Shown: one piece after another, positions 1 through 12,908 of the stretch
How positions within the stretch are numbered: position 1 is the stretch's first letter
Layout: the number at the start of each line of letters is the position of its first letter
DNA from: Actinostola sp. cb2023
Taxonomy: Eukaryota > Cnidaria > Anthozoa > Actiniaria > Actinostolidae
NCBI GenBank assembly: GCA_033675265.1
Contig: JAUJYZ010000325.1
Coordinates: 496,001 to 560,000, forward strand
DNA: 64,000 bases
Reading direction: 5' to 3'
Program-made: the position numbers and the translations under genes
The notes under the pieces: generated by a model
What the model was told of the DNA's origin: nothing
The model's input: only the letters and a program-made list of their open reading frames with translations
Databases searched by the model: none

Positions 1-377
1 AAATTAAAGATGAAACCGATATAGCCATACCTTGCAAGCGATAAGTATGTCAACGTCTCAACAGTTTTGGCATATGTGAAGATGTAGAGATGCGGCTCAC
101 AAAGGAAGATTCACATTAACGTTATTTTTAAGCAATCAAGATGGCTATCTCATAGATGAGCGTAGTTTGGATGTTTTGGGGAGAGCGAGCGAGTCCAGCT
201 GTGTGTTGCTTTGTCTTTTATTATGATTCTGATAAGAAAAGGTTTCTAGAGAAAGTCAGTCGAAAACTATGGAGATAGATGGAATAGCCGACCATTTGAA
301 GTGGTCTAAATTTAGAAGGCAAAAATAATAATAAAAAACGGTTAATTGTGATACATTTTGAAGATTTATTTCATTAG
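1..377. other. Intergenic, nothing recognised
   Basis: No open frame with protein-like character, RNA gene or repeat was recognised here. The sequence is unremarkable and AT-rich. Confidence 0.5.
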
Positions 378-692
378 CCTGCTTTGGGAGACTTGGAATC
401 TAAGAATTTATATTTTGAAATAAGATTTTGGCTTATGAATGTTGAACTTCAACTTCCAGAATCTAACATTAAAAATATCATACTGGGTGTTGATGATGTC
501 TTGACAAATTACATAATATTGATATATAAACTCTTATTATATAAAGCAAGAGAAAAAGGAAAGATACCATCCTTATCACAATTTAAGAATTTTCTAAGGT
601 ATCATAAAAACATAGAATATAAAGTGGCCAACAAAAAAAATATTATTCAAAAACACAATAGTAAATGGAACAAATTATCTTTTGCAATTTAA
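378..692 (+). pseudogene. Non-LTR retrotransposon reverse-transcriptase C-terminal remnant
   Basis: An open frame follows a stop at 375-377 and runs to a stop at 690-692. It encodes about 104 residues without an initiating ATG near its start. The composition fits the C-terminal tail that follows the reverse transcriptase domain of many animal LINE elements. It has a hydrophobic stretch around 'YIILIYKLLLYKAREKGKIP', then 'NFLRYHKNIEYKVANKKN' and a closing 'HNSKWNKL'. The zinc-binding knuckle and the catalytic part of the reverse transcriptase are not seen upstream, so this looks like a 5'-truncated insertion. Family assignment rests on remembered resemblance of the tail; a chance open frame is the alternative. 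Confidence 0.5.
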
Positions 693-1601
693 TTCTTTAG
701 ACTGGCAAGAGCACAAGACAGTTTTTATTTTATTGTTGTAGTGTAGTGTTGTTGCTTTGGGAGACTGCGCTAAAAGTGAAACGCAGTTATTTGACAACGG
801 CAAAATGTACCATTATTAATTTGCTTCCGCAACTAGTGTACAACTTCCCATTCTCGTCGACTCTCCAGACGTTGCCGTGTTCCAGCTACTCAGGGAATCG
901 ATGCATTATTTCTTGCTTTTATATTATAATTTTGATGATAGTGTTAGTACGTTTCACTGAGAAAATCAATGTTAACGTGTATATATATATATATCTGATT
1001 CAGATGTGGGCTGATTAGAAAATATTTATCAAACGCGGCCGGAATGATATACGGTTTCGCCTGATTCGTCAGAAAAATCAGTCCGATATCAGCACTCCAG
1101 AGTCTAGTCGAATGATCTGTGTAGCTACTGTCTGTCTGTCTGATCAGGATTGGATGTTATCCACTCCCGCGCTTTTCAGTCTTCTCTGAGTACCCTCTGA
1201 CAGCCAGTAGTACAAGTATCTAGGCAGTCCGCGCTAGCACTGATTATGCTTCAAAGCTTGTATTGCTCCTGGTTTGATACAACTGATCGTTTGTCAAAAT
1301 ATGGATCATGGTTGAATGGATGTTGAATGAATTAATGCCCAAAGGTCGAGATTACACTCTAAGTTGGCGTCATTTAGTCCGAACTCGAAACACACACTTA
1401 AAACAAGATTCGTACCCTGTGGCCGGCTCCAAAATTTCTTGTTGCAGGTCAGTTCGATTGTAGGAAATGAAATATTTTAGAGCAACCGGTGGTGCCGATT
1501 GGATTTATCGCGGCAATATAAGTTCGAATGTTCGAATAAACATACTGATATAGCGGTAGCATGCAGCCCTGTAGCTAAAGCACGGGTCCAATATAAGACC
1601 A

Positions 1602-1876
1602 TATAGCTAATTGCATAATCGTTGTCGGGTTGAAAATCATAAATCATAGAAGCTGAGACCGCAAGGATGGATGGGAAATCAGTTCATGACCTGTATTTCA
1701 ATGTTCTCATAGTTTTGAAGGTATATGAGCTATATAACTAAGATTCTACAAGTCTGGATAAAAAGGTCGATGATTTGACGGTGTTACTGATTTGGGAGTT
1801 TTAATTTCCCAGAATTTCTTTTGGTCATAGCTTTCATGATTTTCAACCCGACAACGATTATACAATTAGCTATATA
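1602..1876. repeat. Foldback (inverted-repeat) element
   Basis: The left arm at about 1602-1642 (containing 'cgttgtcgggttgaaaatca') is the reverse complement of the right arm at about 1836-1876, with roughly 190 bp between them. A third, single copy of the arm lies at about 32566-32640, including the following 'gcaaggatg' stretch. That shows a dispersed family rather than a chance palindrome. No coding capacity is visible; it is probably a MITE or foldback transposon. Confidence 0.75.
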
Positions 1877-3081
1877 TAAACCCTGCATATTTATAACACA
1901 TTGCAGTCAAAATCTATCAGAAAAAAAGTTATCAAAAAAACTTAATAGTTATAGATAAATGAACTTCACAAGGCAGTTAATAACCGTCTCGCGCGCAGTC
2001 TTGGTGTTTTACAGTGCCAGATATAAATAGCAAATTCTGAAACCTAAAATAGAAAGTGGGTCAAACAAGCGCAATTAATTCACATGCAATGAGAAAACTA
2101 TTGTATGAACTGATAATGACAAAGATCTCCCAGGGTATGCTAAGAAAGAGAGGGTCAGCTGGATTAGCAAGGATCATCCTTGCTATTGTGGCTGACAAAA
2201 TGGTAATAATTAGCATGACATGATTAGTAGACTATGGTGAAAACTGGCTACTTCAAATTCGCACGCAAAACGCGTGCTCATTTCTGTGTAGATGGATAGA
2301 AAGATTATATATAGTTGTGCCGCCGGTGTGTCTCTCGCATGGCAAGTGACCTTGACAAAGAACGTTAACATTACTACTGTATAACTAGTCGGTGCGCCTC
2401 AGTGTCCTTTCATGAAAAGCAGTGATTTAGAACGATGTGGCGCTGTGGTACTGGGCTGATTCAACCACTAACGATCGCTTTGGTACCAGCCTCAATAATG
2501 CCGAGTGAATGTGGAAAGCAGAAACTAAACCGCTGAGATTTTTTCGTGAAATTTCTAGAGATTAAAAGTGTTCAGTAAAGGAATTGAGTTCATGTGTCTG
2601 CTTCGTGATTTTTTTTAACTCGGAAAGCAAAACCTTTGGATAACTGAATATGAAAGCATCAATAATGATTCCAGACTTACCTTCCTATAAATGCAACAAG
2701 TTTCTTTCAGAATCTTCATGACAGGGAATTAAATCCTTGTTTATCAGGAAGATTACACTACTAAAGAATTTCGAGCTGAAAAATCAATATTGTCGTAATA
2801 ATCTTGTTTGGCAAACTCGTGGTGACGATGATAGCTTGAATGAGCTGTCATAATCTCGTCTGATATGTTTGTTCACCCAATAAAACCCTAGATGTGTTGC
2901 TTTAGTCACGATGACATCTCGCGTTTAAAAATATATTAATTTTATCTGTGAATTTTATCTGCATTCAACAAAGCCGAAGCATCAATTACCTAAAACAAGC
3001 ACCACTAGAAAAGACTCATCCTTGGAAATCGAGGGGCTACTCTGTGTGTGGGGGTTCCTCGGGTTTCCTACTTGGGAAAGG

Positions 3082-4060
3082 GACTGAAGTCAATACTTTG
3101 AAAGGTCAATGCTGCAATTAGTTTGTGGGTCATGGTCCCTAATTAACTTGTTGAATTTAGAGGTTGAAAAAACGGTTCAGTCGCTTCAGTGTGCGCATTC
3201 CGACTTGATGGAATCTACTCTGGACTGAAGTCAATACATTTGAAAGCCTTGTCAATGCTGCTTAGTTCGCGTTTGTGGGTCACTCTCGATCAGAACCATT
3301 TCTAATTAACTTGTTGAATGGAGACAATTAGAGGCGGTTGAAACTTTGGCGTACACGTGGTCAGTAAAAACTGCTTCAGTGTGCGCATCTGCACGACTGT
3401 CAATGATGACCATCTAGAATCGAGCCCTTGCGGACGATGTATCTCAATCCTGTACATATGTAGTGGGCGGGGTTGAGTATATTGTAGTTATGAGCCAAGA
3501 ATTGAATATGGAACGTACTCTAAAAGCGGGCTTAGCAGGTCGCATCGTTGTGAACTCACTCTCGAGTCAGAACCATTTCTGAAGGCTTTGAATCTTACTC
3601 TATCATTACTTACTAATCCTAAATCATCAGCCTTTATAGACTATAAACTGCCTCCCTGCTTATTACAACAACCACAGTCGATGATACCTTGGATATACTG
3701 CCAAATGTATCTTTTTAATGTTTGATACCCGTATATATGTAGAGAATGAGCGTTTCGGGCATTGGAGAAAACTAGAAGTACTTGAAAATGAATGCCTGGG
3801 TTCCAGAACAAGGAAGTTTGATCTCGCAAGTTATATTTTCCCTCACAACATCCCGTCCAATTTGCGATCGTCGGAGCGAGAGTAAGCCGGGACCCATGCA
3901 GAGTAGCGGAAGTTGCGTTCGTAGAAATCAATCTAATCCTGGTAGATTATGTAGTGGGCGGGGTTGAGCATATTGTAGCCCCCTTATGAGCAACAAGAAT
4001 ATGAATCGAGTTGGTTCGAGTACTTCGAACGTCGAAGGGGGCTTTGCAGGTCTTCATCAT
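3082..4060. repeat. Imperfect direct repeats
   Basis: A block beginning 'gactgaagtcaatac' at 3082 recurs at 3223 and shares 'taattaacttgttgaat' and 'cttcagtgtgcgcat'. A second repeated segment, 'tgtagtgggcggggttgag', occurs at about 3459 and 3950, and each copy is followed some 60-70 bp later by a related 'gc(a)ggtc' stretch. The copies have diverged and contain indels. No function is apparent. Confidence 0.6.
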
Positions 4061-7000
4061 AATTCTCTGACGTCATGACAATCATGAAGTTAGTGACGAG
4101 AGAACTATTAGTCCGGTGAGTAAAAGTTACTTGAAGAGTTTGCAAGGTTTGCCCGTTCCGATAACTGAGTTTGTTTAAAAAAAAAAATATTTTAAGCGAG
4201 CTTTTACTTTTACCACTTCTATAAACGATGAACTAGAATCCTGACCTTTTAATATTGCAGATCTACAGCTGCTTTCAAAACTAAGATTCAAAATCTACTT
4301 GAGTCCTGTTTCTCGTTTATCTTTTGTCTGCTGAGTAATCTTGAAACTCCGGATACGATTAAATACGTCGCATACTCGTCATTTTGGAGCCGACACTACT
4401 ACTACTACTAGAACGAAATCCGCATTTTCTAATATAAATTAAAGGCTCAAACACAAAGAAACTTTAGCCGTTTTAAAATGGAACTTTAAATAACCAATGT
4501 TCTTAGCTAAAGATGTAACTCGGATAAACGTCTAAGTAAGTTTTTGGCCGAGTATGGCCTGGGCGAAGCCTGACCGGACATAACTAGTGGTCTGTGCAAT
4601 TGAATCACTTCCCCAAACTGTTTGATAATTATTTTATGCTACTTTTGTTCTAAAAGATTTATCTTTATAGCAAGAGTTTGTTACTTATCAAGCTTAGTGA
4701 ATTCATTATTATATCTTTATGAATACCAGGTTATAGGTGTCTTTATGACCTGTTAATAATAGCCGGCTAATAAAGAGAATTTTAAATCGTGCAACACCAA
4801 TATCCAACATATCTATAAGATTCCTCCCCCTCTTTCTTCCCAAGAATCAAACTTCTCAAAGAATAAACTTTCGCAAACTCGATTTCCGTTCTCAGAAGAT
4901 TAAAATTTGCAGTTTAACACGACTAATCAATATAATTTCGACTGGTTCTTTAACACCAATATCCACTAACTAACTAACCTCTATCTACAAATAGATTTCT
5001 TCACAAATATCGACTGAAACAAACTGCTCAAAGTATACACCTTGGCAAACTCACCTTCGTTGGTTCGTTAGTTAACACGAGTCAGTGTCACCGCCGTCCA
5101 ATTCAGCCGTATAATGTACAATGTATATTGTGAGCTACGCCGGAACGTTCGTACGCCGCGCGTGTCATCTTCAGCTTAATTACCACTCATATGTCACACT
5201 AATTACTGCCATGACACACCTCACAATGGATCAAAAAGCTAATTAATGCCTACGCCTCGGTACGATTGGCTGCATTAAGTAATCCATTGAGTCGTTAAAT
5301 ACTACAACTAGGAATCAGCCCCTGTTGGCCATACAAGTTATCTTAAGGGGAGGTAGGTGTACAATGCATGGCTTAAGAGGGCCTTTGTGGCTTGGTCTTG
5401 CGAGTCGGTTAATTTGAAATTTCAAGGTCAAACAAAGCAAGCATAAGTGCCTAGTAGATATAAAAGAGAACAAAACCACAATACACTCTTTAATAAAGAA
5501 TCGTCCAGATCATTGTGTGTTGCAACAGCCTTCAAACAATGCGGTTCTTGCGTCTTGGAAGCCAGCTTTTCAAAACGGAAACGCACAGATCGGCTCTTTA
5601 TTGCCATACAATATAAAAATGGTCTTCGATATACGTTAGGTTTTTGGTAAAGCTTTTAGAAAAAAGGCAAAAGTGCCTCTTAATTTATTCCTACAGTACT
5701 CTAACGATCTTCATGCGTTACTTTTGTAAGTGACTAGTACCTTTCTGGATCTTTCTGGAAGGCCAATTCAATGAATTCATTTATTGATCTTTGTACCCTT
5801 TGTACCAGTGTATAGCAAAGTACAAGGTACATACTACACACAAGGCCAAAGTCAAAGCCTACGCAAAAGACTTTCCGTGGCAAGAAACTGTGTGGTTGTC
5901 AGAAGGAAAATATTTTCCTTCTGACTCGTCCATGTTCTTTTACCGTCCCTTGCTTGAGAAAGATTATATGCCGTCTGCGATCTTATTGACATATAATGAA
6001 CTACCTATGTATCTCCATCATATTATTTACGCAATATTCGACTCTATTAAAGTTCGTCTTCCTTTAGACCGGCTCCCTCTAGACGCTTAGTCCGTCTAGA
6101 CGTATCAGTCGTTATTTGCCGGGTTATTTGCAACGATTACTGATCAGTCCACTGTAGCGACAGAAACTGTATATTTTGCCATAAACCTTGGCGAACCTAA
6201 ATCAGTATTACTCACATCTACAAACTGGCTGACACGTTCACATAAATAAAGCAAGTAACAGCTTCACACTTGCATATTATAAAACTCTCTTCGTAAAATA
6301 GTGATTTATGCGCGCAAAGGATTGTGGTAAAGGTACTGACTCCGCCATCTTTGCCAGATTGAGAGAAATACAAATTACTTCATAAAAAAATAGTCGCTTT
6401 TTATTATGAGAGCAAACCAAATGATGATAATGACTGTGACATCCCATGCATCATGTATTGATATAAAGCTTTTACCGTCAATATCTTAAAAATATTGGCC
6501 TTTAAAAATTCCTTTCGTCACGAAAATGGCGGGAAAAAACATGCACACGCGTGCTGTGAAAGATTCCAGGTGTTCAGAAATAAACAAGCACATCAACTCA
6601 CAGGGTTATAAATTAGTGCCATCCTCACGTACCAACTACCAGTGACTGGAATAAGCTAAGCTACCGCTATAGTACTAGCGACTAGCTGAATTGAATGCCT
6701 TGAGCAAACTAGTCGCTTATAGCTGAAAACTGCTGACATTTACGTCTTTTATGATTTTTATACATCTGCACAGCACTATCACTTTTACTTATAGCACTCG
6801 GCTTATGCACAGTGCACAAAACTCACAATAATCTTCAAAGAAGAAGACGATTGGTCAAACTGAACCGACTGACTTTTCAGTCCCATACCAGATCAAAAGC
6901 GGTAAAACTTGTTAAGTGGTTCCATCGCTCACAACTGATTAGATCCATTGGACTACTGGTTGTATAAACTGAAAAGCATGTTTAGCAGCCTCATTCAACA

Positions 7001-7413
7001 GTGTAGCGCACGCTCTAAAATACTGCAAGCTGGTCTCCGCATTGCAAGGGTACTGTAAAAGAACCACTGTCACTTCCTGCCGGGAGACGGGGCCTGGATC
7101 AACGTTCTAAGATATCGCGGTGAAGGTCTCTAACCATTTGTAGCAGCTGTAATTACAACGCATCACCCGATCTATATGAAAAAAACCCGACTCATTCTAA
7201 CGTACCCTAAGGCACTAATTATCAAAGTAAAAGCTGTTTGAATATCTGTTTTCTTTCTTAAAGTACCAATGACAAATGATCAACAGTTGGTGCACTGAAA
7301 TACCGCGGTTCGTGCCGTGTTTAGGGAGTGTATGGGTTTGGAGGGTGCTGTGATGTCAGAAGGAGAGGGTCAACTTGTGTCACTTTACAACAGGCCCGAC
7401 GCAAGCATATTTA

Positions 7414-7902
7414 GAGTGATTCCAATAAACCTGGGCACTACTAAATAGCTGTCAGTGTTTATTAGATGCAAAGGAACAAAAGAAAACAAAAGAGTGAGTG
7501 TCTAAAGCCGCATCTAGAGGAGCAAATTGTCCTTGACAAGTTTCCTTGACAAGGAAGACTTGCTCGTATAGACGACAAAAACATCGCCAATTTTTCCTTG
7601 TCAAGGAAAAATTGCTCGTGTAGACGACAAAAACATCACAATTTTTCCTTGTCAAGGAAAACTTGCTCGTGTAGATGACAAAAACATCACAATTTTTCCT
7701 TGTCAAGGAAAACTTGCTCGTGTAGATGACAAAAAATTGTCAATTTTTCCTTGTCAAGGAAAACTTGCTCGTGTAGACGACAAAAACATCGTCAATTTTT
7801 CCTTGTCATGGAAAACTTGTCAAGGAAAACTTGTTCGTGTAGATGCGGCTTAATAGTGTGCATAGGTGTAGCCAGTAATGCCCAGGTTTATTGGAATCAC
7901 TC
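7414..7902. mobile_element. Non-autonomous TIR element with internal tandem array
   Basis: The inverted ends read 'gagtgattccaataaacctg' at 7414 and its complement ending at 7902. Both are flanked by TA (7412-7413 and 7903-7904), consistent with a TA target duplication of a Tc1/mariner-type element. The interior holds about five copies of a unit near 57 bp containing 'ttccttgtcaaggaaaa', itself a small palindrome, and 'gctcgtgtaga'. A truncated copy of the left end lies at 45831 and is also preceded by TA. A related array at 8070-8255 follows a repeat of the flanking sequence, so the locus has also been duplicated locally. Confidence 0.75.
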
Positions 7903-8696
7903 TATCGTGCTGATTAGAGCTCCACATTAAAACCGGCAACGCAAGTTTTCTTTTTCAGTTGTTATTAGTATGATCGAGAACAATGATTTGTGTCACATTA
8001 CAACAGGCCCGAAGCAAGTATGAGCACAATATCTTTAGACCTTTTGTCACAAGCCGGTATAAAGCTGAATCTACACTCGTGAGCAAGTTTTCCTTTACAA
8101 GTTTTTTTGCTCGTGTAGACGACAAAAACATCGCCAATGTTTCCTTGTGAAGCGGGAAAATTTGCTCGTGTAGATGACAAAAAATTGTCAATTTTTCCTT
8201 GTCAAGCTAGGAAAACTTGTCAAGGAAAACTTGCATGTTCGTGTAGATGCGGCTTAAGCGCAAGTACATGTGATGGGAAAAATTGATACTTGCGCTTTAA
8301 TACATGTTTGATCTGGAGAGTGGGTCGGGAGATATGACAAAAGTGAAAGACTTTGATTTGCTTCAGTGAAAGTAGCAAAGTCAGTGGGATTGATCCTAAT
8401 TCTAGTCTCACTATGCTACAACGAAACTAAATCATCCACTTTGATGTTATAAATAAGGATGTCTATAACTATAAATAATAATAATACATTTAATTATAAA
8501 TGTTGAAGTCATAGTCAGGCATAATGTAATTTAGGATAAAGAGTTTTCACTGACTGGAATTTAATGTAGACGTTTTGGTTGCACGGTTTTCAGTAGTGTT
8601 TGTACTCCGTAAGTAAATCTTTAAAAAATTAACGATCGTGATGATAATGATCTTGAACGATGATGAAGATGACAAAGATTAAGCTACCAACCTTTT

Positions 8697-8887
8697 AATA
8701 CAAGCATCAAGAGTTCCAGACTTCCGGTACGCGCGCAATGCATTATGAGATTATTACAAAGGAAAAGTGAGCACCAAGTGAGCAAAAACATAGCTTGGGC
8801 TCCCTGTGTCTAGAATTGGTGCTCACTAATAATCTCACAATGCATTGCGTGCGTACCGGAAGTCTGGAACTCTTGATGCTTGTATCT
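8697..8887. repeat. Foldback element upstream of the P450 gene
   Basis: Two arms of about 75 bp are near-perfect inverted copies (left arm from 'aatacaagcatcaagagttc', right arm ending in its complement), separated by a short centre. It lies some 380 bp before the P450 start codon and could affect the promoter, but that is only positional inference. Confidence 0.75.
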
Positions 8888-9181
8888 TCGCAAAGTAGTT
8901 TGGCCAAAACTTGCAGTTATGTTTCCTTTTGGACTGTGAACAGTCCGTCCTTTTCCCTCCAGAATCAGATGCAGTTTCAGTAGACCCGAACGCGCGGAGA
9001 ATGGGGGGACTCACAGTCTAGTTTCCTTTCTTCTTTAGTCTGGATATTGTCACGTGACAACGTCTTTGAACTTATACATGGACGGTAAACGGAAGTAAGC
9101 CAGTTTCTTCCGGTTGTCGGTCTGGGTTCCAAGAAATAAACTAAACTTCCGCTTCGAAAGTGAAAAGCTTAAACCATAGAG

Positions 9182-9235
9182 AATAACTCAGTTCTAAGCT
9201 TTAGACATATGATTTTTCTGTATCTAGTCAACAAC
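9182..9235 (+). repeat. Direct repeat flanking the P450 coding region (5' copy)
   Basis: About 50 bp just before the P450 start codon resemble 14751-14802, which spans the P450 stop codon and the first bases of its 3' UTR. Both contain 'ttagacatatga' and 'ctgtatctagtcaa'. The best explanation is a remnant of an upstream tandem P450 copy; see findings. Confidence 0.65.
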
Positions 9236-9266
9236 GAGATTGAAGCTAGACTCAGTAGTAGAGAAC

Positions 9267-12200
9267 ATGTACGCAGCTATTGTACTCTTCTTGTCGTCCT
9301 ATTGGTTTGGCATTACTCTATCGGTTTGTATCGCCAGTGCTCTGTACTTCTCGAGAATCGCTCCTTATCGACGGTCTACAATTCGCGCTGCTGTTGGTGA
9401 CATCCCAGGACCGACTCCATTACCGTTTATCGTTCATCTTGCTGACTTCATAAGACACAAAGGACGCATCCATGTTCAAATGGATGAATACTACAAGAAG
9501 TATGGTCGACTGTATGTCATGTTCTTCAGCAAGAAGCCCTCGATTGTAATTAGCGATCCCCAAATGCTAAAAGACATCTTTGTGAAAGACTTTCAAAAGT
9601 TCCATGACCGACCGGTGAGTTTCTTCATTTTCTTTTTCGCGAAAAGAATAAAGATCACAATGGATCAGGGTTTTTTTTGCTGTAATTTGCATATTCTGAA
9701 CAATTTTTGCTCGCGCGATTATTGTGCCAAACAGCACTAAATGCTGACTTGAGGATAAACAACGATTGTATAAAGTTCGAATGAGGCTCATATCGTATCC
9801 TGCGAGTGAAATGCTCTTTCCTGGTCGTTTCACCAATGGATCTTTACATTAGCATTTTTATAGCCTGATTTAGAGGGGAAGACTGCTGACCGTCTGAAAA
9901 TCAGGCTAGCATTTTTATGGCGCTTATTAGCATGTATACTGTATTAAAATCTAGTTAATTAATTGAGCGAAGAGCCACCTTGTGGAAATACTAGTGAATA
10001 TACCCTTATTATTAATGATAATGCTCCAATCTCTGCACTTTCTATAATCCCCTCCGGTTTTCCTAGGAATTGTGCAATCACATGATACGTACATGAAAAT
10101 TTACACTACAGATAAACACACATTTTCTTAGAAAATGCTTGGTTACTATAGCAACCAGATTTAAGTAATTCAATATAATATATAAACACAGGGACACAAT
10201 AATTTCTCTTGGTTGTCATGACAACCAGGATACATTCACGACCGACACAAATGTGACTCACAAATTTAGTCAATATCTTCGCTTGAAAGTTGAAAGGCCT
10301 TATTAAGAGTAAACTGAATGAAAATGTATCCGAGTCTTTCGAATGTCTCCGTTTTCCCCGGCCGTCCACTTTCCCCCTCCTTACTCCATTTTTCCATGTC
10401 CTTAACCAAGGGCTGGTTAAGCTGGCTACGATATTTTTCCTACTTCTCAACCTGTTGACATAATTGGTCCCATTCAACAGCGATCAAATATCGCCCCTGC
10501 CCCCTAAGCATCACGACCAGAGAAAGTGTACAGATTGGCAGATTGGCGAGGTTTTGATATTGTATGAGAAATTGTAAACCGTGAGAGAACTAAACTATTG
10601 ATCATGATAACGAGGTGTCTATATGAATTGGTGAGATGGATTTTGACCTTGTGTGAAAATTGAAACATCAGTTCGTACGCGCGCAAGTGCCGTACAGCTT
10701 GCAACACCAACGTTGATGCGCGACGTGCAAGTATTGACCTTTAATTGCAACAGAGGTTTTTCCTTTCTCATGCATCATATAGTTTTCGGTCTTGCATTTT
10801 CCTCTCCCCCTCCCCTTTTACTCTAATAACCCCTCTCCTCTAAGCCAGGACCATGCAGCTACGCAGGCTAGGTTTACTGATGTGTTTACTGATGTATTTA
10901 CTGAACATATCTATATCTACTTGAAGATGCTGTTTGAACTTCCAAGTCCCTTTGATAGCGTCATGACCATTGCCAAAGGAGAAACATGGCATCGAGTACG
11001 GACAACATTGTCACCAACATTTAGTGCTCACAAATTAAAGGTGATGATTCCAATGATGAATAGGTCATGTGACTTGCTAGACGAGAAGCTTGATCAAGCA
11101 GCAAAGGCTGGGGAAACAATTGATATTTACAAGTAAGTGATTGACCAGAAGTATCCAAAACAAGCCTGCAAATAACAGCCGCGGTCACCAGATATTTGCT
11201 CTAGATTTACTGGGGATGCTTTTCGACGGCCTAAAATTTAGTCGTTATGCGTAAAATAATTAGAGAATTTTAATCGTTTGACGTAAATATAAAAAAAAAA
11301 CACCCTGACCACAGGTAACCCACTCACAGGAAAAAGCCATTTTCACGGATAAACCATTGTACGGAGTGGGGGGGGGGGGGGGGGGGGGGGGGGGCGCTCC
11401 CAAATATAAAGTGGTTGGGATGCTCGTCGGAAATTTTGAAAATGACCCCTTAAAGGTACTTGAGTCTTGTCCAGGTGGGCGTGGCAACAAATAATTTTTC
11501 CCCTAAAAGGTAACAACGTTAAAGTGACAAAAAGTCAGATGATTAAAGAAAAGCTACAACTGTCATTCCGGCTGTCATTATCTTTATATCTTGGGTATCT
11601 TATTTACTGACAAACACCCTAAAACGGTACCGCTTAGTCTCTTGTGGTCCTTTTACCCTAAGTGGTATCTAATCGAGGATCTGGACGCACCAGTTTAGTC
11701 TGGATGGACCCTGGAAATCTAGACCCAGTACTCAAGGGAGTCCTTTAGTGTGCGTCCTGTCCGTGATCAAGATGACGGCTGCTCAAGTGATACTTGTTTT
11801 ATACTTAAACTGGACACTTTTCTGAGGCATTATAGCTACTATCTGACTGTGTATTGTCAGGCCCCGTTCACACAATACCGGACGACGGAATTCTTAACCG
11901 TTCAAAAAGTTGACCCGTACACACCGTTTACACGGAACCGTCTCTTTAATTGTATAAAATTGTGTATATAATTTTTTGTCCGGTTAGCACAGTTCCCAGA
12001 GGCGTAGCCAGGATTTTCCATTGGGGGGGTCACAATCCATATCGTTCACCACCAAATCCCCCCTCCCCTCCTCACACATATAAATTTAAAGAGTAGACCC
12101 AGAGGAAGGGGGGTCACAGGCACCCTGTGCACCCTGTGACCTCCCCCTGCCTACGCCCCTGGTTCCGTGTGAAACGCCTTTAGAAACGTACAACTTTTTA

Positions 12201-12873
12201 ATGTTTTTCTCAGATACCTTCAAGCTCTCACAATGGAAGCAATGTTAGCTGCATTTTTTGGCATTGAGTCGAACGCCCAAAAGGATTACGATGACCCAGC
12301 ATTCAAAGCTGCAAGAAACAGTCTTGATCCAGGTCCTGTCAGGGGGGTGCTGATGTCACTGGTGTCCCTTATTCCATTTAGCTCTTATCTAATAAGATTT
12401 TTTCCAGGGTTATTCATTGGTCATATTGAAAAACTGTTACGTTTGACTGAAAACATTATTGAGGCCAGACGAAAGGATGGAGGTGAGAGAAGGAAGGTAT
12501 GTCATGGTTGCTTTCATTATATACCGTAGAATCCCGGTTATAAGCCCCCCGGTTATAAGCCCCTCCGATTATAAGCCCACCTGAGTGTCTGCTAACAGAA
12601 ATTTCCTCCCGGTTATAAGCCCCTTCATTTACTCCTCCCCATACGGGGTACCATATATACAGGAAACAATAATTAGGTGTACTGATAGAGTGCAGTAGTA
12701 TACTGTAGCTCATTGATTGAAAATCCGCTCAGATTATAGTTTTTTTCTGAGCATATTCACGTTTAAAAACTATTACTGTTGTTGTTGCATGAACACTGTT
12801 TAACTAAAATGGTCACGATTATAAACATTGTTTTTTTTAAATAGAACGGATTTCAGACATTTTTTCCCTCCCT

Positions 12874-12908
<35 letters not shown>

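Larger units (their letters stand above)
693..9181. other. Gene-free region with several repeats
   Basis: No exon with recognisable protein character was found in these 8.5 kb. Open frames near 5.45-5.65 kb and 5.79-6.09 kb lack any known motif and are not called. The stretch holds a foldback element (1.6-1.9 kb), imperfect direct repeats (3.1-4.0 kb), an inverted-repeat element with an internal tandem array (7.4-7.9 kb) plus a related array at 8.07-8.26 kb, and another foldback (8.7-8.9 kb). The rest is unassigned. Confidence 0.55.

Noticed and set aside
3641..3931. 96-codon minus-strand frame
   Set aside because: It lies across diverged direct repeats, has no known motif, and no splice context was seen.
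5791..6090. 99-codon frame in the gene-free left part
   Set aside because: No recognisable domain; an alternative start codon was needed.
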